Source: Glaciimonas sp. (GTDB taxonomy: Bacteria; Pseudomonadota; Gammaproteobacteria; Burkholderiales; Burkholderiaceae_D). From it: a stretch of DNA of 64,000 nucleotides. Every line of letters starts with the position of its first letter. Positions within the stretch are counted from its first letter, which is position 1. The stretch spans positions 434,001-498,000 of the forward strand of contig JABBOV010000003.1 in assembly GCA_012927625.1 (NCBI GenBank), in the 5' to 3' direction. Below, in pieces: positions 11,635-20,616 of the stretch. The notes beneath the pieces are model-generated. The model ran no database searches, was not told where the DNA came from, and saw nothing but the letters and a program-made list of their open reading frames with translations. Made by a program: the position numbers and the translations under genes.

Positions 11635-12054
11635 ATGACCAGCATTGATTTCCATACCGATATCTCGGACAAGATCAATTACACCTGCCGTCTGGTGCGC
11701 AAGGCGGTGGCCGCGCGCAACCGGGTCGCCATCCTGAGCGACGATGAGACCGAACTGCACGCGCTTGACGCGGCGTTATGGACTTTCTCGGAAATAGATT
11801 TTCTGCCCCATGTGCGATCCGACCACCCGCTGGCGGCGCAAACGCCGGTCATCCTGCTGCAGCAAGACGACATAAATTGCTCGCACCATCAGATCCTGAT
11901 CAATTTATCCAGAACAACGCCTGTGCATTTCGCCAGTTTCGAGCGACTGCTGGAAATCATATCCACCGATGAAACAGACGCAACGTGCGGCCGCGAACGT
12001 TTCCGCCAATATCGGCAACGCGGTTATCCGCTGGCCCACTTTGTCGCAAAATAA
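11635..12054 (+). CDS. holC: DNA polymerase III chi subunit
   Basis: 139 residues matching HolC: N-terminal IDFHTDISDKINYTCRLVRKA, central SDDETELHALDAALWTFSEIDFLPH split by conserved Trp and His positions, and the C-terminal FRQYRQRGYPLAHF. Chi bridges the clamp-loader psi subunit and single-stranded DNA-binding protein. It begins 18 bases after the preceding gene, and its TAA stop overlaps the next start codon (TAATG), suggesting translational coupling with the DUF2486 protein. In many Burkholderiales the pair sits between pepA and valS; those genes are absent here. Confidence 0.93.
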   Translation: MTSIDFHTDISDKINYTCRLVRKAVAARNRVAILSDDETELHALDAALWTFSEIDFLPHVRSDHPLAAQTPVILLQQDDINCSHHQILINLSRTTPVHFASFERLLEIISTDETDATCGRERFRQYRQRGYPLAHFVAK

Positions 12055-12518
12055 TGATAATGACGAATAACGACGCACTCGACGCCAGCATCCCGGTATT
12101 GACCGAAATCATTGAGCAGGGACAGATTTTCATAGACGCGGAAGCAGCGCCCTCACCGCCTTCACCGGCACTCATGCTGCCGGCAGCACTCAGGCCAGAC
12201 GCAGATGAAACTACTGAAGCCCCCGATCCAATCGATGTGCTGGCGCCCACAACCATCAGCGACAGCCAATGGGAAGCGCTGGAACGCAAAATTAGCGAGC
12301 GCGTGTTAAGCCAGTTACAGGCCCGGATTGATTTCGTGCTGGAACACCGGGTCAGGGACAGCTTGGCCGATGCCTTGCAATTGGCGGTTGAAGGCATGGC
12401 GGCGGAAATTAAGCGCGGCCTGCATCACACCTTGGAAGACGTGATCGCGCGCGCCGTGGCACAAGAAATTACACATTTGAAAACGAACAAGAACACAGCT
12501 GCAGAACCACCTGCGTAA
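12054..12518 (+). CDS. DUF2486-type protein coupled to holC
   Basis: 154 residues from ATG 12054, which overlaps the holC stop by one base; ATG 12060 is an alternative. The N-terminus NDALDASIPVLTEIIEQG fits the DUF2486 family found beside holC in Burkholderiales. The middle (about 35-80) is acidic and Pro-rich, and the C-terminal half is predicted helical with heptad-like Leu spacing (about 80-140). Function is unknown; the constant link to holC suggests a replication-associated role, which is inference. Confidence 0.75.
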   Translation: MIMTNNDALDASIPVLTEIIEQGQIFIDAEAAPSPPSPALMLPAALRPDADETTEAPDPIDVLAPTTISDSQWEALERKISERVLSQLQARIDFVLEHRVRDSLADALQLAVEGMAAEIKRGLHHTLEDVIARAVAQEITHLKTNKNTAAEPPA

Positions 12519-12556
12519 AATTTATTTAATAGGGGGTATAACAAAAAATATAGGTT

Positions 12557-12580
12557 ATTACGCATTAATAAATGCGTAAT
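12557..12580. repeat. Inverted repeat after the holC operon
   Basis: ATTACGCATT (12557-12566) and its complement AATGCGTAAT (12571-12580), with a four-base AATA loop. It has no strong T run, so it may be a weak terminator or a protein-binding site. Confidence 0.4.
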
Positions 12581-12692
12581 GTAAAAATACAAAGCATAGT
12601 ATATTGATATGCAAGCCTCTGGAAGCAATAGTCTTAGAGCAGTATGCTTAAACATTTTTACGTAAGCCAAAAAAATAATTTTCAATGAATAA

Positions 12693-12713
12693 CGTTTATT
12701 TTTTTAATAAACG
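12693..12713. repeat. AT-rich inverted repeat upstream of dadA
   Basis: CGTTTATT and AATAAACG with a five-T spacer, about 100 bases before the dadA start, inside a very AT-rich stretch (12520-12780). It could be an operator; no regulator can be assigned from sequence alone. Confidence 0.35.
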
Positions 12714-12813
12714 CGACTAATTTATCGTTTAATAAAAAAATTGGCCGCCGTAATAACTACATGGAAAATCTAAAACTTCTTACAATTAAAGGATCCAAAA
12801 CTCCGAGGTTGTC

Positions 12814-14127
12814 ATGAAAGTAATCGTATTAGGTTCCGGTATCGTAGGCACGGCATCTGCCTGGTTTCTCAATCAGGCCGGTCACGATGTAACGGTGATA
12901 GACCGTCAGCCAGGTGCCGCGCAAGAAACCAGTTTTGCCAACGGCTGCCAAATTTCGGTATCGCATGCCGAACCTTGGGCCAATCCGGCCGCGCCGATGA
13001 AAATATTGAAATGGCTCGGGCAGGAAGATGCACCGCTGCTATACCGCTTTCGGCCCGAGTGGCTGCAGTGGAAATGGGCGCTGCAATTCCTGCGCGAATG
13101 CACACCCAAACGCACCGCTTACAATATTCGCCAGATCGTCGCGATCGCCGAATACAGCCGCAAAACCTTGAACGAACTACGCGCAGATACCGGGATTGAT
13201 TACGATTGCCTGACCCGCGGCATCTTGCACTTTTATACCGATCAGAAAGATTTCGACGAATCGCTGCCGTCAGCCAAGCTGATGCGTGATCTGGGCTGTC
13301 CGCGCGACTCGATCAGTGCCGATGAAGTAGTCAGAATCGAACCGGCATTGTCCGGCATCCGCGATAAGATCGTTGGCGGCGATTTTACGGCCAACGATGA
13401 GTCCGGTGATATTTTCAAGTTCACCAACGGTCTGGCTGACAAGGCGCAGCAAGCCGGCGTCGAGTTCCACTACAACACCACCGTCACCCGCTTGCTGACC
13501 GAAGGCACGGGCGCCGCCGCAAAAATCACTGGCGTCGAAGTCATCCTTCCAAACGGCCACCATCAAGTGCTGCGTGCAGACAGCTTCGTGGTTGCGATGG
13601 GTAGTTTTTCCGTACCGCTGTTGAAGCCGCTCGGAATCGATTTGGTGATTTATCCCGGCAAGGGCTATTCGGCCACCTACCAAGTCACCAATCCGGACGC
13701 GACGCCATCCGTATCGCTGACCGACGACGGTTACAAACTGGTGGTCTCGCGACTCGGCGACCGCTTGCGCGTGGCTGGCACCTGCGAACTGAATGGCTAT
13801 ACGCGTGAACTGAACAGCACGCGTTGTGAAGCGATTACTAACCGTACCCGTGAATTGTTCCCCGACGCCTGCGACTACGACAACCCAGTCTACTGGACAG
13901 GGTTGCGGCCTATGACGCCCTCGAACATACCCTACATCGGTAAAACCAAGATCAGCAACCTGTATCTCAATACCGGCCACGGCACATTGGGCTGGACCAT
14001 GGGTTGCGGCTCAGGCCGCGCATTGGCAGACATCGTCTCGGGCCGACGCCCCGAACTCGATTTCGCTTTTACCGGCATGAGCGGCCAGGCCGACACTGCA
14101 AGACCAACCAAGACACAACCAGCATAG
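12814..14127 (+). CDS. dadA: D-amino acid dehydrogenase small subunit
   Basis: Membrane-associated FAD enzyme that oxidises D-amino acids (chiefly D-alanine) to 2-oxo acids and passes electrons to the respiratory chain. 437 residues. The FAD-binding N-terminus VIVLGSGIVGTASAW is followed by the DadA hallmark SFANGCQISVSHAEPWANP, and the C-terminal YLNTGHGTLGWTMGCGSGR closes the FAD site. ATG 12814 has a GAGG site five bases upstream. A convergent Lrp-type regulator gene ends 18 bases beyond its stop, a likely but unproven partner. No alanine racemase gene (dadX) is adjacent. Confidence 0.96.
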   Translation: MKVIVLGSGIVGTASAWFLNQAGHDVTVIDRQPGAAQETSFANGCQISVSHAEPWANPAAPMKILKWLGQEDAPLLYRFRPEWLQWKWALQFLRECTPKRTAYNIRQIVAIAEYSRKTLNELRADTGIDYDCLTRGILHFYTDQKDFDESLPSAKLMRDLGCPRDSISADEVVRIEPALSGIRDKIVGGDFTANDESGDIFKFTNGLADKAQQAGVEFHYNTTVTRLLTEGTGAAAKITGVEVILPNGHHQVLRADSFVVAMGSFSVPLLKPLGIDLVIYPGKGYSATYQVTNPDATPSVSLTDDGYKLVVSRLGDRLRVAGTCELNGYTRELNSTRCEAITNRTRELFPDACDYDNPVYWTGLRPMTPSNIPYIGKTKISNLYLNTGHGTLGWTMGCGSGRALADIVSGRRPELDFAFTGMSGQADTARPTKTQPA

Positions 14128-14145
14128 GCAGGTTTTACAAACCCA

Positions 14146-14655
14146 CTATTTCGATATACGCACCTGTAGTTCTACTGCCTTTTCGTCAAAAGCGATCCGG
14201 GTAGTGAACTTGGCGCGTTTCATCGGAAAGCGGGAATGGAAATGACGCACATTGCCCGACCCTGAAATGACACGCCGCACGAATTGATAGTAGGCGTCCA
14301 TATCGATCACATGCACAGCAAGGAAGTAATCGTACTCGCCGGAGACAAAGTAACACTGCATCACCTCCGGCTCCTGCTGCATGCAAGTCTCGAATTGCAT
14401 CATGTGATCGTCTGATTGGTTGATCAGCGAAATTTCCAGAAATGCCAGCATTCCATAACCCAGCGCGAACGGATCGATCATAGCCACATTCGCGCTGATC
14501 ACGCCCGCCTCGCGCAACTCACGAATGCGCCGCAAACAAGTCGGCTGCGAGACTTGCAACTGGTCCGCCAGCACCCGGGTCGAAGTTTGATTATCTTTTT
14601 GCAGAAGATTCAAAAGCTTGCGATCCACTTGGTCCAAGGTACGAGTTTTTGACAT
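14146..14655 (-). CDS. Lrp/AsnC family transcriptional regulator
   Basis: 169 residues. An N-terminal winged helix-turn-helix (about 8-60: LDQVDRKLLNLLQKDNQTS, then QVSQPTCLRRIRELREAGVI) is followed by the RAM/AsnC ligand-binding domain (about 70-150) with the typical VMQCYFVSGEYDYFLAV strand. Such regulators sense amino acids and wrap or bend DNA. It lies between dadA (convergent) and a branched-chain amino acid binding-protein gene (divergent), so either or both may be targets. Two matched palindromes lie in its own upstream region. Confidence 0.93.
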   Translation of the reverse strand: MSKTRTLDQVDRKLLNLLQKDNQTSTRVLADQLQVSQPTCLRRIRELREAGVISANVAMIDPFALGYGMLAFLEISLINQSDDHMMQFETCMQQEPEVMQCYFVSGEYDYFLAVHVIDMDAYYQFVRRVISGSGNVRHFHSRFPMKRAKFTTRIAFDEKAVELQVRISK

Positions 14656-14730
14656 ATAAAATTTATAAAATCCAATAAAATCAGAATAAAAAAATCTACG
14701 CAGTCAGTTTTACCTGCGGCATTTCCCCGA

Positions 14731-14748
14731 TATTCAGAAACCTGAATA
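14731..14748. promoter_or_regulatory. 18-bp palindrome, copy 1
   Basis: TATTCAGAAACCTGAATA: 7-bp perfect arms around a four-base spacer. The same arms recur at 14914-14931, 183 bases away, in the divergent region between the Lrp-type regulator gene and the binding-protein gene. Candidate operator for the neighbouring regulator. Confidence 0.55.
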
Positions 14749-14913
14749 ACATCGCTTTACTATTGTGTACCGATAAAAAATAGACCTCATAAGTCGATCA
14801 TGTTAATCCGGGGTTTGACGACAATTCGCTGGCAATTTGCCATAAAAGGCATAGCTGTCTTGAATAGATCGCATTTTTATTTACTGTGAGCACGATATGT
14901 TGTACCTTAAATT

Positions 14914-14931
14914 TATTCAGATTCCTGAATA
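14914..14931. promoter_or_regulatory. 18-bp palindrome, copy 2
   Basis: TATTCAGATTCCTGAATA: same 7-bp arms as copy 1 with a different spacer, which suggests that the arms are what is conserved. It lies 49 bases before the start of the binding-protein gene. Confidence 0.55.
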
Positions 14932-14979
14932 CCCAAGTTTAACGGTAACCTGCTTCATCACAATTCTTAGGAGATGTTC

Positions 14980-16128
14980 ATGCAGTTCACAATAAAAATG
15001 ATTCCACTGGTTGCCGCAATCGCATTCGCATTTGCTGGCACCGCATCCGCGGCAGAAGAACAAATCGTTAAAATCGGCCATGTCGCCCCGATATCCGGCG
15101 CGATTGCACATCTGGGCAAGGACATGGAAAACGCCGGCAAGATGGCAATTGAAGAATTGAATGCCAAAGGCCTGACCATTGGTGGTAAAAAAATTAAATT
15201 CGAACTGCTGGCCGAAGATGATGCAAGCGACCCGAGGCAAGGGACGACTGTTGCACAAAAATTGGTGGACGCTAAAGTCAACGGCGTGGTCGGTCACCTC
15301 AACTCGGGCGTCACCATCCCTGCCTCAAAAATTTATTTCGATGCCGGCATCCCGCAGATTTCTCCTGCTTCCACCAGCCCAAAATACACCCAGCAAGGCT
15401 TTAATACCACTTTCCGCGTAGTGGCCAACGATGCCCAGCTAGGCGGTACACTGGGACGCTACGCAGTCAAGATACTTAAAGCCAAGAACGTCGCCATCAT
15501 TGACGACCGCACTGCCTACGGACAAGGCGTTGCTGAAGAATTCATGAAAGCAGCCAAAACCGCTGGCGCAAATATTGTTTCACAACAGTTCACTACTGAC
15601 AAAGCCACCGATTTCAACGCTATCCTGACATCGATCAAGTCAAAAAAACCTGACGTTATCTTCTTCGGCGGCATGGATGCGGTTGCCGGCCCGATGATGC
15701 GCCAAATGAAGCAACTCGGCATCGAAGCCAAGTTCATGGGCGGCGATGGCATCTGTACCGCAGCCTTGGCCAAACTGGCTGGCGACGCAATTGGTGAAAA
15801 CCATGTTGTTTGCGCAGAAGCCGGAGGTGTTGTTGATGCCGATAAAAAAGGTATGGAAGATTTCCGCGCAGCGTATAAAAAGAAATTTGGCATGGAGGTG
15901 CAACTCTACGCACCGTATGTGTATGATTCTGTCAATGTAATGGTCGCCGCGATGCAGAAAGCCAATTCTGTTGAACCAGCAAAATATTTGCCTGTATTGG
16001 CTAAAATTCATTACAAAGGCGTAACTGGCCCGATTGTTTTTGATAAAAAGGGCGATATCAAGGATGGTTCCCTGACGCTTTACACCTACAAAGGCGGCCA
16101 GCGCGAGTTTATGGCTGTAGTCAAGTAA
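14980..16128 (+). CDS. livK: Branched-chain amino acid ABC transporter substrate-binding protein
   Basis: Periplasmic binding protein of the Leu/Ile/Val-BP type (peripla_BP_6). 382 residues from ATG 14980; an in-frame ATG six bases earlier sits directly on the AGGAG site, so 14980 has the proper spacing. Signal peptide to about residue 24 (ASA), then VKIGHVAPISGAIAHLGKDMENAG, here spanning the first ligand-binding strand and helix, and later GVVGHLNSGVTIPASKIY and DDRTAYGQGVAEEF. No permease or ATPase genes follow, so it is an isolated binding protein that must work with components encoded elsewhere. Two palindromes upstream suggest amino-acid-responsive control. Confidence 0.93.
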   Translation: MQFTIKMIPLVAAIAFAFAGTASAAEEQIVKIGHVAPISGAIAHLGKDMENAGKMAIEELNAKGLTIGGKKIKFELLAEDDASDPRQGTTVAQKLVDAKVNGVVGHLNSGVTIPASKIYFDAGIPQISPASTSPKYTQQGFNTTFRVVANDAQLGGTLGRYAVKILKAKNVAIIDDRTAYGQGVAEEFMKAAKTAGANIVSQQFTTDKATDFNAILTSIKSKKPDVIFFGGMDAVAGPMMRQMKQLGIEAKFMGGDGICTAALAKLAGDAIGENHVVCAEAGGVVDADKKGMEDFRAAYKKKFGMEVQLYAPYVYDSVNVMVAAMQKANSVEPAKYLPVLAKIHYKGVTGPIVFDKKGDIKDGSLTLYTYKGGQREFMAVVK

Positions 16129-16208
16129 TCAGTCTCCTGCCATGAAAAGTGCCCTTTCTTTAGAACTGGGCGCCTTTTTGTGTCAACCTGGTAGTGTGTG
16201 CTGTACAG

Positions 16209-16237
16209 AAAAAAGCGCCCGATCGAGCGCTTTTTTT
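16209..16237 (+). terminator. Rho-independent terminator, probably bidirectional
   Basis: AAAAAAGCGC, an eight-base loop and GCGCTTTTTTT. It lies between the binding-protein gene and the convergent cytochrome c gene and has an A run and a T run, so it can serve both. Confidence 0.8.
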
Positions 16238-16285
16238 CTGTCATTAATGGTGAGTGACGCTGTTTCCAGACAATAGTTCTGTCCA

Positions 16286-16600
16286 CTACTTCTGGGACAA
16301 TACCCACTTGACTAGGGTGTGTGCTTCAGCTTCACTGACCTGCGTGTTGGCCGGCATTGGAATTGCTCCCCACACACCGCTACCGCCTTTGATTACCTTG
16401 GCAACCAGCTTGGCTTCGGCATCTTTCTGTCCGGCATATTTTGCAGCTACATCCTTGTATGCAGGGCCAACCACCTTATTTGCGACTGCATGGCAAGCCA
16501 TGCAATTCTTGGCTTTTGCCAAATCCAATCCTGCGTCTGCCATAGCGGCGTTAGAAGCCAGTCCGCCCACCGCAAAAAGAACCATTAAAAAAATTTTCAT
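16286..16600 (-). CDS. Small periplasmic class I cytochrome c
   Basis: 104 residues from ATG 16600, which has a GGAG site; a longer frame upstream lacks one. Signal peptide to about residue 22 (AMA). The heme motif CMACH gives C33, C36 and H37, and the axial methionine lies in WGAIPMPANTQ. Length and spacing fit cytochrome c551/c8-type electron carriers that shuttle between the bc1 complex and terminal oxidases. It is monocistronic, with the terminator at 16209 on its downstream side. Confidence 0.93.
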   Translation of the reverse strand: MKIFLMVLFAVGGLASNAAMADAGLDLAKAKNCMACHAVANKVVGPAYKDVAAKYAGQKDAEAKLVAKVIKGGSGVWGAIPMPANTQVSEAEAHTLVKWVLSQK

Positions 16601-16754
16601 TGTTTTCTCCAAAAAAATAATCGTAGGCATTTTACTGTGAATTTTCATCTATGTCCGGCGACACTATGCCGCTCACACAAATTATCCCACTTCGATGACT
16701 ATCGGCTTTGTTCCGTTACACTCGTTGACAATATCATGTAACGAAAGGCTTGCC

Positions 16755-16994
16755 ATGCCACTGATTATCTCCATTGTTTTACTATCCCTATTGAAATATT
16801 TTGAAATCGCTTTCTTCGCCAATTTGTCCTGGTGGTGGATTGCCGGGCTGATGGCGATTGCTTTTGTCTGGTTCGAATTCATTGAGAAAATGCTCGGACT
16901 CGACAAACGACGCTCCCACGATGCGATGGAAAAAATACGCAGGGATCGCGTCAAGACAACTTTTGACAAAAGCAATCGCAATAAGCGGCACTAG
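16755..16994 (+). CDS. Small Trp-rich membrane protein (TIGR04438-like)
   Basis: 79 residues from ATG 16755. Two hydrophobic segments (about 2-14 and 21-40) flank FANLSWWWIAGL; the WWW cluster and the charged C-terminal tail (KIRRDRVKTTFDKSNRNKRH) match the 'small Trp-rich protein' family of betaproteobacteria. Function is unknown. It is monocistronic, with a bidirectional terminator 24 bases downstream shared with ilvD. Confidence 0.8.
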   Translation: MPLIISIVLLSLLKYFEIAFFANLSWWWIAGLMAIAFVWFEFIEKMLGLDKRRSHDAMEKIRRDRVKTTFDKSNRNKRH

Positions 16995-17017
16995 TTTTAC
17001 CTTTGCAAAACGCACAT

Positions 17018-17043
17018 AAGGCCGGAATCGAAATTCCGGCCTT
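17018..17043. terminator. Hairpin terminator between the Trp-rich gene and ilvD
   Basis: Perfect 11-bp stem AAGGCCGGAAT / ATTCCGGCCTT with a CGAA loop, in the convergent gap of 72 bases. T content after the stem is modest on both strands. Confidence 0.75.
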
Positions 17044-17066
17044 CTTATTGGATAAAAAACAGCTGA

Positions 17067-18947
17067 TTAGCGCGTATTTTTTAATTGCGTGATATCGCGC
17101 ACCGCGCCACGATCAGCCGAAGTTGCCAATGCCGCATACGCTTGCAGTGCAAGCGACACAGTACGCTGACGGTTTGCCGGCTGCCACGCTTTTTCCCCTT
17201 TAGCCTCCATGCCTGCTCGGCGTTGCGCCAGATCGGTCTCACTAACCTTGAGATGTATACGACGCTCAGGGATGTCAATTTCAATAATGTCACCTTCTTC
17301 GACCAAGCCAATTGCGCCGCCCTCTGCCGCTTCCGGGGAAGCGTGACCGATCACCAAGCCCGACGATCCTCCTGAGAAGCGGCCATCGGTAAACAGCGCG
17401 CAGGATTTTCCCAGACCCTTGGACTTGATGTAGGAAGTCGGGTACAGCATTTCTTGCATCCCTGGGCCGCCTTTCGGGCCTTCGTAGCGAATGATGATGA
17501 CATCACCGGCATGGACTACATCGGCCAAAATCGCTTCTACCGCATCATCCTGGCTTTCGAAGATGCGCGCACTACCGGTGAATTTCAAAATACTTTCATC
17601 GACACCAGCGGTTTTCACGATACAACCTTTTTCAGCAATATTGCCGTACAACACAGCCAGGCCGCCATCCTGCGAATACGCATGGGCCTGGTCGCGGATA
17701 CAGCCGTCCGCGCGATCAGTATCCAGACTATTGAAGCGCTGGCTTTGCGAGAATGCAACCTGGGTCGACACGCCACCGGGCGCGGCGCTAAACAATTGAT
17801 GCACGGCAGGGTCCTGCGTGCACAAAATGTCACTTTTAGCTATGGCATCTGCCATGGTTTTGCTATGAACGGTGGGCCGACTGGTATCGAGCAAACCGGC
17901 ACGCGAGAGTTCACCCAGAATACCGAAGATACCACCGGCGCGATGCACGTCTTCCATATGATATTTATCGGTTGCGGGCGCAACCTTGCACAGACATGGT
18001 ACTTTGCGCGAAATGCGGTCGATGTCGGACATTTTGAAGTCAACGCCCGCCTCATGCGCCGCCGCCAGCAAGTGCAACACGGTATTGGTCGAGCCGCCCA
18101 TCGACACATCCAGCGTCATCGCATTTTCAAACGCGGCTTTAGTCGCGATGCTGCGCGGTAGCGCCGTCTCGTCATCCTGTTCGTAATAGCGCTTGGCCAG
18201 TTCGACTATCACTCGCCCGGCGCGCAGAAATAACTCCTTGCGGTCGGCATGGGTAGCCAGGATAGTGCCATTGCCCGGCAAGGACAGGCCCAGAGCTTCA
18301 GTCAGACAATTCATTGAATTGGCGGTAAACATGCCCGAGCAGGAACCGCAGGTTGGGCATGCCGATCGTTCTATTTTCTCGATTTCCTCGTCCGATACGC
18401 TGGAATCGCCGGCCTTGATCATGGCATCGACCAGATCGATTTTTATGATCTTCTGCGTGCCTTCCTGCTTGCCATGCATGGTCTCAACCATCTTGCCGGC
18501 TTCCATCGGACCACCGGAAACGAACACTACCGGGATATTCAGGCGCATGGCAGCCATCAGCATGCCGGGCGTAATTTTGTCGCAGTTGGAGATGCAAACC
18601 ATCGCATCGGCGCAATGCGCATTGACCATGTATTCTACCGAATCGGCGATCAGTTCGCGCGATGGCAACGAGTACAGCATGCCACCATGCCCCATTGCAA
18701 TGCCGTCATCGACGGCGATAGTATTGAATTCCTTGGCGACGCCGCCGGCCGCCTCGATTTCGCGCGCCACCATCTGTCCCAGATCCTTCAGATGGACGTG
18801 GCCCGGCACGAACTGGGTGAAAGAATTGACGACTGCAATGATGGGTTTGTCAAAGTCGCCATCCTTCATGCCTGTGGCACGCCAAAGTGCGCGTGCGCCG
18901 GCCATGTTGCGACCATGCGTGGTAGTGCGGGAACGATATTGCGGCAT
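17067..18947 (-). CDS. ilvD: Dihydroxy-acid dehydratase
   Basis: Fe-S enzyme of valine, isoleucine and leucine biosynthesis; dehydrates 2,3-dihydroxy acids to 2-oxo acids. 626 residues from ATG 18947 ([14 protein letters not shown]); a TTG five codons upstream is less likely because the GGAG site would then overlap it. Cluster cysteines appear in [12 protein letters not shown] and [17 protein letters not shown], and the Mg-binding [11 protein letters not shown] is present. The gene is monocistronic, in contrast to E. coli where ilvD is in the ilv operon. Confidence 0.97.
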   Translation of the reverse strand: MPQYRSRTTTHGRNMAGARALWRATGMKDGDFDKPIIAVVNSFTQFVPGHVHLKDLGQMVAREIEAAGGVAKEFNTIAVDDGIAMGHGGMLYSLPSRELIADSVEYMVNAHCADAMVCISNCDKITPGMLMAAMRLNIPVVFVSGGPMEAGKMVETMHGKQEGTQKIIKIDLVDAMIKAGDSSVSDEEIEKIERSACPTCGSCSGMFTANSMNCLTEALGLSLPGNGTILATHADRKELFLRAGRVIVELAKRYYEQDDETALPRSIATKAAFENAMTLDVSMGGSTNTVLHLLAAAHEAGVDFKMSDIDRISRKVPCLCKVAPATDKYHMEDVHRAGGIFGILGELSRAGLLDTSRPTVHSKTMADAIAKSDILCTQDPAVHQLFSAAPGGVSTQVAFSQSQRFNSLDTDRADGCIRDQAHAYSQDGGLAVLYGNIAEKGCIVKTAGVDESILKFTGSARIFESQDDAVEAILADVVHAGDVIIIRYEGPKGGPGMQEMLYPTSYIKSKGLGKSCALFTDGRFSGGSSGLVIGHASPEAAEGGAIGLVEEGDIIEIDIPERRIHLKVSETDLAQRRAGMEAKGEKAWQPANRQRTVSLALQAYAALATSADRGAVRDITQLKNTR

Positions 18948-19113
18948 GTTGTCAATCTCCAAAATAGTTCAGACTAATTTTAACGCAGGAGTGCCTTGCG
19001 TGTAATGCCGCGACAAATTTATGGCGTATTTCTAATTGCAATAAAAAATGAGCGCCAGTCGGGCCGCGGACTTTCGGCGCGAGACTCAAACCGGAGTCAG
19101 TTTTATGATCATT

Positions 19114-19119
19114 TATAAT
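19114..19119 (+). promoter_or_regulatory. Consensus -10 box upstream of lgt
   Basis: TATAAT, 107 bases before the lgt start. No good -35 box lies at 16-18 bp spacing, so the assignment is tentative. Confidence 0.3.
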
Positions 19120-19226
19120 CTATCGGCGGCACCACATCATCGATAGAGAAACCGGCATAGCGTGACGGAGTGGCGATGCCTCACATGTACTGTATATTTT
19201 GCGACTTATTACGAAAGAACCGCTAG

Positions 19227-20024
19227 ATGCTGATTCACCCTCTCCCAGACCCGATCGCCTTCTCGATAGGCCCGCTTGCCGTGCACTGGTACGGCCTGAT
19301 GTACCTCGTGGCATTTGCCCAGTTTGTGCTGCTGGGACGGTTACGCATACGGCAGCCGCATATTGCTGCGGCACACTGGAAAAAAGAGGACTTGGACGAC
19401 ATGCTGTTTTATGGCGTGCTGGGCGTCATCATAGGTGGGCGACTGGGTGAAATTCTGTTCTATAACCCGGCTTACTATTTTTCGCACCCAGCCGAAATGC
19501 TGGCAGTCTGGAAAGGCGGCATGTCCTTCCACGGCGGCTTCTTGGGCGTGATCCTCGCGATGGCGTTCTGGTCCCGCAAAACCAAACGCAACCTGCTCGA
19601 CGTGTACGATTTTATTGCGCCGCTGGTGCCGCTTGGCTATGCTGCAGGGCGTGTCGGCAACTTCATCAATGCCGAACTACCGGGCCGCGTCGCTGACCCA
19701 TCCCTACCGTGGGCGATGATCTGGCCAAATGTGGATAACCTGCCGCGCCATCCGTCACCGATTTATCAGGCGCTGATTGACGGCCTGCTGCTATTCATTA
19801 TCCTGTGGTATTTCGCCCGCACCGAACGTCCAAGGCTGGCAGTCGGCGCAATGTTCGTAACACTGTACGGTTGTGCGCGCTTTTTTACTGAATATTTCCG
19901 CGTCCCGGATTACGAGGTCACATTTGCCGGCATCACCATTTCCGCCGGCCAGATGCTATCGCTGCCGATGATAGTGGTCGGTGCCGGCTTGCTGGCATTT
20001 GCCTATCGCAAACATCGGGCTTAA
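19227..20024 (+). CDS. lgt: Prolipoprotein diacylglyceryl transferase
   Basis: Inner-membrane enzyme that transfers diacylglycerol from phosphatidylglycerol to the lipobox cysteine of prolipoproteins. 265 residues with about seven membrane helices. The N-terminal IGPLAVHWYGLMYL and the Lgt signature GRVGNFINAELPGR (R142 essential in the family) are both seen, as is the periplasmic YFRVPD near the C-terminus. The start ATG 19227 has only a weak ribosome binding site (AAAGAA). A terminator follows directly. Confidence 0.96.
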   Translation: MLIHPLPDPIAFSIGPLAVHWYGLMYLVAFAQFVLLGRLRIRQPHIAAAHWKKEDLDDMLFYGVLGVIIGGRLGEILFYNPAYYFSHPAEMLAVWKGGMSFHGGFLGVILAMAFWSRKTKRNLLDVYDFIAPLVPLGYAAGRVGNFINAELPGRVADPSLPWAMIWPNVDNLPRHPSPIYQALIDGLLLFIILWYFARTERPRLAVGAMFVTLYGCARFFTEYFRVPDYEVTFAGITISAGQMLSLPMIVVGAGLLAFAYRKHRA

Positions 20025-20035
20025 AGCCGCTATAA

Positions 20036-20075
20036 AAAAAGCGTTTGCGCGTCATATGATGCGCAAACGCTTTAG
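20036..20075 (+). terminator. Terminator between lgt and 6S RNA
   Basis: AAAGCGTTTGCGC (20038-20050) and its complement (20061-20073), with a ten-base loop. An A run precedes it, so it could end transcripts from both sides, including the leftward 6S RNA. Confidence 0.75.
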
Positions 20076-20079
20076 AATT

Positions 20080-20258
20080 CGAACCCGCCTGTGCCGCTAT
20101 GCCGGCATCCCGAACCAAAGCGGTTCAAGGTGGTCGCAGTCAGTTCAGTTTCGGGTTCGTCGAGCTAGCGACGCGCACACCCATCAAACTTGTCCCGCAA
20201 CCGATGCATTTGAATGGTTCAAGGAATATATGACAATCGCGAACACGGCAGGAATTTT
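20080..20258 (-). ncRNA. ssrS: 6S RNA
   Basis: Leftward stretch directly after zapA, the classical position of ssrS. The minus strand shows the conserved 3' half: ACTGCGACCACCTTGAACC followed by GGTTCGGGATGCCGGCA, closely resembling the E. coli segment that ends in CCUUGAACC and GGUUCAAG. A closing stem can form between CCTGCCGTG at the 5' end (about 20252) and CACAGGCGGG at the 3' end (about 20085). 6S RNA binds the sigma-70 holoenzyme and adjusts transcription in stationary phase. The ends are estimates. Confidence 0.85.
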
Positions 20259-20304
20259 GAAGTCTACTCCATTCGAATCCCATGTCAAACGGTTTATCTG
20301 AAGA

Positions 20305-20616
20305 TCAGAACAGATTTTCTTGCGGAGCAAGAGCGCAGTCGAGCACCGAATGCATCGCGCTAATTTGCTGCTGCACTTGGGCCATCGTCAACGCTGACAA
20401 AGGCCCTTCGGGCGCTTTGGTTGCCAGCAATTCGGCGGCGATGCCCAGCGCCGCCATGACCGCAATCCGGTCATTGCCGCGAACCCTACCAGCATCGCGA
20501 ATCGCGCACATCCTTGCATCGAGATAAGCCACGGCATCCCGCAATGTCCCTTCTTCGCCGTCCTTACAGGATAATTTATAAGGGTGCCCCATGATGATGA
20601 CATCGATTTGGGTCAT
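20305..20616 (-). CDS. zapA: Cell division protein ZapA
   Basis: 103 residues from ATG 20616, placed by an AGGAGG site seven bases upstream. MTQIDVIIMGHPYKLSC, DGEEGTLRDAVAYLDARM and the C-terminal coiled coil match ZapA, which cross-links FtsZ filaments. Its ATG overlaps the stop of the upstream gene (ATGA), so the two are translationally coupled. 6S RNA lies downstream, probably on the same transcript or from its own promoter. Confidence 0.93.
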   Translation of the reverse strand: MTQIDVIIMGHPYKLSCKDGEEGTLRDAVAYLDARMCAIRDAGRVRGNDRIAVMAALGIAAELLATKAPEGPLSALTMAQVQQQISAMHSVLDCALAPQENLF

